Below are positions 6,714-9,467 of a stretch of 9,467 nucleotides of DNA, piece after piece. The DNA is from JANYCD01 sp043738385 (GTDB taxonomy: Bacteria; Pseudomonadota; Gammaproteobacteria; Burkholderiales; Rhodocyclaceae). Position 1 is the first letter of the stretch, and every line of letters starts with the position of its first letter. The position numbers were made by a program, and so were the translations under genes. Under the pieces are notes generated by a model. That model was given only the letters and a program-made list of their open reading frames with translations, made no database searches and was not told where the DNA came from. The stretch covers positions 1 through 9,467 of the forward strand of contig JAYUGL010000291.1 in assembly GCA_043738385.1 (NCBI GenBank). Reading direction: 5' to 3'.

Positions 6714-7661
6714 ATGACATCACCGAACACCGTATCCATTTCCGCCGCGGCGGCGCCGCTCATGGTTCGCGACCTGCGCAAGTCGTATGGTGGGCGCGAA
6801 GTGGTGGCCGGCGTTTCCTTCGAACTCAAGCCGGGCGAGTGCTACGGTCTGCTTGGCCCTAACGGCGCCGGCAAAACCACGACACTGCGCTGCTGCCTGG
6901 GATTGACGACACCCGATAGCGGCGCCATCACCATGGTCGGTCTGCCGGTGCCGCAAAGTGCGCGGCAGGCGCGGATACGCGTTGGCGTGGTGCCCCAATT
7001 CGACAATCTCGATCCCGATTTCACCGCCGCCGAAAACCTGCTGGTCTATGGGCGCTACTTCGGCCTCGGCGATGCACATATTCGCGCGCGGATTCCGGAT
7101 CTGCTGGAGTTTGCCGGTCTTCCCGGAAAGGGGGATGCGCGACTGCGCACACTTTCCGGCGGCATGAAACGGCGTCTCACGCTGGCGCGCGCGCTGGTGA
7201 ACGATCCCGACCTGCTGGTGCTCGACGAACCAACCACCGGCCTCGATCCGCAGGCGCGCCACTTGATCTGGGAGCGGCTGAAGCGGCTCATCGGCGAAGG
7301 CAAGACCATCCTGCTCACCACGCACTTCATGGACGAAGCCGAGCGCCTTTGCGCGCGACTCGCCATCATGGACGATGGCCGCATCATCATCCAGGGCTCG
7401 CCGCAGGAATTGATCGGGCAGCACATCGAACCCTATGTGATTGAGGTCTTCGGTGAAGACGCGCCGGGCTGGGCCAAGGCCGAAGCCGCTGGCTTCGCCA
7501 GGCGCTGCGAAATCAGCGGCGAAACGGCGTTCTGCTATGTGGACGATGCAGTGCCGCTGCTGGCCCATCTGGCGAAGCGGCCGCAACTGCGGGTGCTGCA
7601 TCGCCCGGCGAATCTGGAAGATGTGTTCCTCAAGCAGACCGGCCGCGATTTGAGAGATTAA
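6714..7661 (+). CDS. nodI: NodI-type ABC transporter ATP-binding protein
   Basis: A 315-residue ATPase that would power an ABC-2 exporter. All nucleotide-binding elements are present: Walker A GPNGAGKT (48-55), Q95 in the Q-loop, signature LSGGM (147-151), Walker B LLVLDE (167-172), D-loop and switch H204. The stretch THFMDEAERLC...GRIIIQGSPQELI followed by YVIEVFGED resembles NodI, whose rhizobial members export lipo-chitin oligosaccharides with NodJ. NodI-like pairs also occur widely in non-symbiotic proteobacteria, where the substrate is unknown, so no nodulation role is implied. Its partner permease is at 8454-9239, separated by the toxin-antitoxin insertion. The reading frame ends in ...DLRD with GATTAA (7656-7661), the same six bases that end vapC. 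Confidence 0.87.
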   Translation: MTSPNTVSISAAAAPLMVRDLRKSYGGREVVAGVSFELKPGECYGLLGPNGAGKTTTLRCCLGLTTPDSGAITMVGLPVPQSARQARIRVGVVPQFDNLDPDFTAAENLLVYGRYFGLGDAHIRARIPDLLEFAGLPGKGDARLRTLSGGMKRRLTLARALVNDPDLLVLDEPTTGLDPQARHLIWERLKRLIGEGKTILLTTHFMDEAERLCARLAIMDDGRIIIQGSPQELIGQHIEPYVIEVFGEDAPGWAKAEAAGFARRCEISGETAFCYVDDAVPLLAHLAKRPQLRVLHRPANLEDVFLKQTGRDLRD

Positions 7662-7789
7662 GCAGCATGGCAACATTCCACTTCCTTCGCCAGCCGGTAG
7701 TCACCGCGAATCCAGAATAATCGGCCAAGTCGTTGATAGTGATGCCCATCTTCTGGGCGACTTGCCATTTTTGCCCTCGATAGCTATCA
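7662..7789. other. Left part of the segment inserted between the NodI- and NodJ-type genes
   Basis: No + strand gene is supported here; a 17-codon reading from ATG 7668 is too short to trust. On the minus strand the frame is open through the whole stretch and reads plausibly (KWQVAQKMGITINDLADY, then a Trp/Arg-rich run), but I see no start, no ribosome binding site and no family match. It may be a remnant of a gene brought in with the toxin-antitoxin pair. The right end contains the vapB promoter. Confidence 0.35.
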
Positions 7790-7790
7790 T
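7762..7790 (+). promoter_or_regulatory. Sigma70-like promoter for vapBC
   Basis: TTGCCA (7762-7767) and TATCAT (7785-7790) are separated by exactly 17 bases, a near-consensus sigma70 arrangement, 32 bases upstream of the vapB ATG. The -10 box is overlapped by the palindrome GATAGCTATC. This is the best promoter visible in the window, and its placement supports a self-contained toxin-antitoxin operon. Confidence 0.6.
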
Positions 7791-7803
7791 TGGTGGATAC
7801 CAA
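7779..7803. promoter_or_regulatory. Tandem palindromes, candidate VapB/VapBC operators
   Basis: GATAGCTATC (7779-7788) is a perfect palindrome across the -10 box. Right after it, TTGGT-GGAT-ACCAA (7790-7803) is an inverted repeat with 5-base arms. VapB antitoxins with an AbrB-like fold, alone or with VapC, repress their own promoter by binding such repeats. The symmetry is seen; binding is inferred. Confidence 0.45.
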
Positions 7804-7822
7804 CATGTGCGAGGTACATAAA

Positions 7823-8056
7823 ATGGATACCGCAAAACTTTTTGCATCCGGTCGCAGCCAGGCCGTCCGCTTGCCCAAAGCCTTTCGATTCGAAGGTGGC
7901 GAAGTCATGGTCAAGCGTTTTGGCAACGGGGTATTGCTGTTGCCGACTAAGGATCCGTATGGGGTGTTGGCGGAAGCACTCGAAGAATTCGAGCCCGGAT
8001 TCAAACTCGAACGAGATCAGCCCGCGGAGCAAATCCGTGAGGATTTCCCGGCATGA
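7823..8056 (+). CDS. vapB: VapB-type antitoxin (AbrB/MazE-like DNA-binding fold)
   Basis: A 77-residue antitoxin. The N-terminal half carries the swapped-hairpin DNA-binding signature of VapB proteins: MDTAKLFASGRSQAVRLPKA, then FRFEGGEVMVKRFGNGVLLLP. The acidic C-terminal part (about 47-77, ending EQIREDFPA) would wrap the toxin and block its active site. The ATG at 7823 is supported by GAGG at 7811-7814 with an 8-base spacing and by the conserved N-terminus; an in-frame TTG at 7790 falls in the promoter and is unlikely. The stop overlaps the toxin start as ATGA (8053-8056), the usual translational coupling of these pairs. It probably represses its own promoter through the palindromes upstream. 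Confidence 0.9.
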   Translation: MDTAKLFASGRSQAVRLPKAFRFEGGEVMVKRFGNGVLLLPTKDPYGVLAEALEEFEPGFKLERDQPAEQIREDFPA

Positions 8057-8454
8057 AGCTTCTGCTCGATACCAACATCTGTATCTACATCATCAATCGC
8101 AAACCAGCACAGGTCATCGAGCGCTTTAGAAAATATCACGCAGGCGATATTGGCATCTCGGCCATCACCGCCGCTGAACTGGCGTTTGGTGTCGCCAAGA
8201 GCGGTTCCGCGCGCAATCAGGAGGCCCTCGAAAAGTTTCTCGCGCCGATAGAAATCATGCCGTTCGACGAGGATGCGTTCTGGCGTTATGGCGAAATCCG
8301 CGCCATGCTCGAAAAAAATGGTACCCCCATAGGTTCCCTCGATACCCTCATCGCGGCGCATGCGCTCAGCCTCGGCGTGATTCTGGTCACCCACAACATC
8401 GCCGAATTCGCGCGCGTAAAGGGTTTGCGTTGCGAAACATGGGTGACGGATTAA
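8053..8454 (+). CDS. vapC: VapC-type PIN-domain ribonuclease toxin
   Basis: A 133-residue PIN-domain endoribonuclease, the usual length for VapC. Known VapC toxins cut specific RNAs, often initiator tRNA or the 23S sarcin-ricin loop; the target here is unknown. The Mg2+-binding acidic residues are in place: D6 in LLLDTNICIYI, E42 in TAAELAFGV, and D97 in GSLDTLIAAHAL. The fourth position lies in VTHNIAEFARV (N115, with E118), where VapC proteins usually have TNN or TRD followed by EF; the His in place of the usual residue is a mild deviation. Nothing suggests inactivation. Translation is coupled to vapB by ATGA overlap, and the stop codon overlaps the permease start (TAATG at 8452-8456). Confidence 0.92.
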   Translation: MKLLLDTNICIYIINRKPAQVIERFRKYHAGDIGISAITAAELAFGVAKSGSARNQEALEKFLAPIEIMPFDEDAFWRYGEIRAMLEKNGTPIGSLDTLIAAHALSLGVILVTHNIAEFARVKGLRCETWVTD

Positions 8455-9239
8455 TGACAGGCTTTGCGATGAACATGCCCGAACTCTCGCTGCGCTTCGT
8501 CGCCGTCTGGCGGCGCAACTTTTTGGTCTGGCGCAAGCTGGCCATTCCGTCGCTGCTGGGCAATCTGGCCGACCCGATGATCTACATGTTCGGGCTGGGC
8601 TACGGCTTGGGCAGCCTGATGCCGCAAATCGATGGCGCACCCTACATCGCCTTCCTCGCCGGCGGCACGCTGTGCGCCAGCACCATGAACGCGGCTTCCT
8701 TCGAAGCGCTCTACTCGGGCTTTTCGCGCATGCATGTACAGCGCACCTGGGATGCCATCGTCAATGCACCGGTCTCGCTCGACGATGTGATCGCCGGCGA
8801 GCTGGTATGGGCCGCCACCAAAGCGCTGCTATCCGGCACCGCGATCCTGATCGTGGTGGCGCTGCTGGGCCTGACGCATTCGGCGCTGGCGTTGGCAATC
8901 CTGCCGGTGATCTTTCTGGCCGGACTCACCTTCGGCGCGCTCGGCCTCATCGTCACCGCACTGGCGCCGTCTTACGATTTCTTCATGTACTACTTCACCC
9001 TGTTCATCACGCCGATGACGCTGCTCTCGGGCGTGTTCTTTCCGCTCACGCAGTTGCCGCCAGCCCTGCAAAGCGCCGCGCAGTTCCTGCCGCTATCGCA
9101 CGCGACGGCACTGGTGCGGCCGCTGTTGGCTGGCCAGATTCCGCCCGAGTTAGTGCTGCATGTTGCTGTGTTAGCGGGGATCGCGGGAATGGCTTTCCTG
9201 GTTGCGCTGAAACTGGCGCGGCGGCGGCTGTTGTCGTAG
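8454..9239 (+). CDS. nodJ: NodJ-type ABC-2 transporter permease
   Basis: A 261-residue integral membrane protein with about six membrane segments, the channel partner of the NodI-type ATPase. Family signs are WRRNFLVWRKLAIPSLLGNL near the N-terminus, ADPMIYMFGLGYGLG, the loop FSRMHVQRTWDAIVNAPVSL with the following GELVWAATKA helix, and LLSGVFFPLTQLPPALQ near the end, as in NodJ and other ABC-2 permeases. It appears full length and undamaged. The ATG at 8454 overlaps the vapC stop; a second ATG at 8469 (MNMPEL) is an alternative. There is no good ribosome binding site for either and no room for a separate promoter between vapC and this gene, so expression probably depends on read-through and coupling from vapBC or from the upstream ATPase. 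Confidence 0.87.
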   Translation: MTGFAMNMPELSLRFVAVWRRNFLVWRKLAIPSLLGNLADPMIYMFGLGYGLGSLMPQIDGAPYIAFLAGGTLCASTMNAASFEALYSGFSRMHVQRTWDAIVNAPVSLDDVIAGELVWAATKALLSGTAILIVVALLGLTHSALALAILPVIFLAGLTFGALGLIVTALAPSYDFFMYYFTLFITPMTLLSGVFFPLTQLPPALQSAAQFLPLSHATALVRPLLAGQIPPELVLHVAVLAGIAGMAFLVALKLARRRLLS

Positions 9240-9418
9240 TCAATCCCATCGAAGTTCTGGGTATCCGTATTCCGCGATTGAAAGCCAAAACGCCATAGTG
9301 CATGGCAGCATGCGAACAAAAATAAAGCCACTCCGCTCAACAAATGCTATGTCTCTGATCGACCGAAAGCGGCCAGTCATTATTGCCAACAGTAGAACCC
9401 AGTTTTCGTGCGGTGGTA
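9240..9418. other. Non-coding tail with no recognisable gene
   Basis: No supported reading frame. A small inverted repeat (GCCAT at 9292-9296, ATGGC at 9302-9306) is not followed by a T-run on either strand and is not a convincing terminator. Base composition is more AT-rich than the coding regions. Confidence 0.4.
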
Positions 9419-9467
9419 GGCTCCCCGATCAGGACTCGAACTAGAATTTTCCTCGCTAGAAAAATAT
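9419..9467 (-). other. tRNA-like 3' end, possibly a tRNA remnant
   Basis: On the minus strand, TTCGAGT (9434-9440) matches a tRNA T-loop and is followed by CCTGA, TCGGGGA and GCC, as in the T-stem, acceptor strand and discriminator of an Asn-like tRNA. The T-stem has two mismatches (TCTAG against CCTGA), the end reads GCCT rather than GCCA, and the bases upstream form a TTTTC/GAAAA hairpin whose 7-base loop lacks the invariant U33. It is therefore probably a degenerate piece or a chance match rather than a working tRNA. The 5' half, if any, lies outside the window. Confidence 0.25.

Larger units (their letters stand above)
7656..8454. mobile_element. Inserted toxin-antitoxin segment bounded by GATTAA
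   Basis: The segment between the two transporter genes carries a complete vapBC module and ends in the same six bases at both sides: GATTAA at 7656-7661 (end of the ATPase gene) and at 8449-8454 (end of vapC). Removing one copy and everything between would give an ATPase stop overlapping the permease ATG as TAATG, a typical tight operon junction. No transposase, integrase or terminal inverted repeat is visible. The repeat is short and could be chance, so the insertion mechanism is unknown. Confidence 0.5.

Noticed and set aside
6720..7676. 318-codon minus-strand open frame opposite the ATPase gene
   Set aside because: It mirrors the NodI-type ATPase over its full length and shows no domain of its own.
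8430..8453. Upstream in-frame ATG for the permease
   Set aside because: It lies inside vapC and adds residues not seen in NodJ-type proteins; the ATG at 8454 overlaps the vapC stop and fits better.
8017..8640. 207-codon minus-strand open frame opposite vapC
   Set aside because: It is antisense to vapC and the permease start, both strongly supported by motifs.
9292..9306. GCCAT/ATGGC inverted repeat as a terminator after the permease
   Set aside because: The stem is only five pairs and no T-run follows on the + strand.
1..9467. CRISPR array, rRNA operon or transposase
   Set aside because: No regularly spaced direct repeats of CRISPR length, no rRNA-like sequence and no transposase or integrase motif were seen on either strand.

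Overview
The window looks like a GC-rich proteobacterial chromosome segment, most likely from a betaproteobacterium of the Nitrosomonadales/Rhodocyclales kind. This is inferred from GC-rich codon use, the DNA polymerase I fragment, the VanZ / MazG-like / [2Fe-2S] ferredoxin neighbourhood and a NodI/NodJ-type exporter outside any nodulation context. No taxonomic marker such as rRNA is present, so the placement is tentative. Apart from the left-end polA fragment, all convincing genes are on the + strand.

Left end (1-434): a minus-strand piece of DNA polymerase I. It covers the start of the polymerase domain, but the polA-like sequence stops near position 276-280 and the exonuclease domains that should precede it are absent. 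A divergent promoter (perfect TATAAT at 396-401) faces a sodium:solute symporter. Positions 435-3328 form a tight cluster: an SSS-family symporter with a histidine-rich tail, a VanZ-like membrane protein with a TTG start, and a MazG-like/dCTPase-type nucleotide pyrophosphohydrolase whose start overlaps the VanZ stop. A thioredoxin-like [2Fe-2S] ferredoxin follows (3352-3660). A 133-bp spacer then carries an imperfect inverted array of heptamers (GTGAGGA / ACTCCTC).

Middle (3794-6641): an alpha/beta hydrolase is followed after 7 or 55 bp, depending on the start used, by a large three-domain enzyme recognisable as OvoA. OvoA catalyses the first, sulfoxide-synthase step of ovothiol synthesis and carries the fused N-methyltransferase. 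No OvoB-type lyase is in the window.

Right part (6714-9239): a NodI-type ABC ATPase and a NodJ-type ABC-2 permease, which normally sit side by side, are separated by about 790 bp. The intervening segment holds a complete VapB/VapC-type toxin-antitoxin pair with its own sigma70-like promoter and palindromic candidate operators. The inserted segment is bounded by GATTAA at both ends. The vapC stop overlaps the nodJ start (TAATG), so the permease may now be coupled to the toxin-antitoxin transcript. I consider this the most interesting arrangement in the window. The last 228 bp hold no gene, but contain a minus-strand stretch resembling the T-arm and acceptor end of a tRNA.
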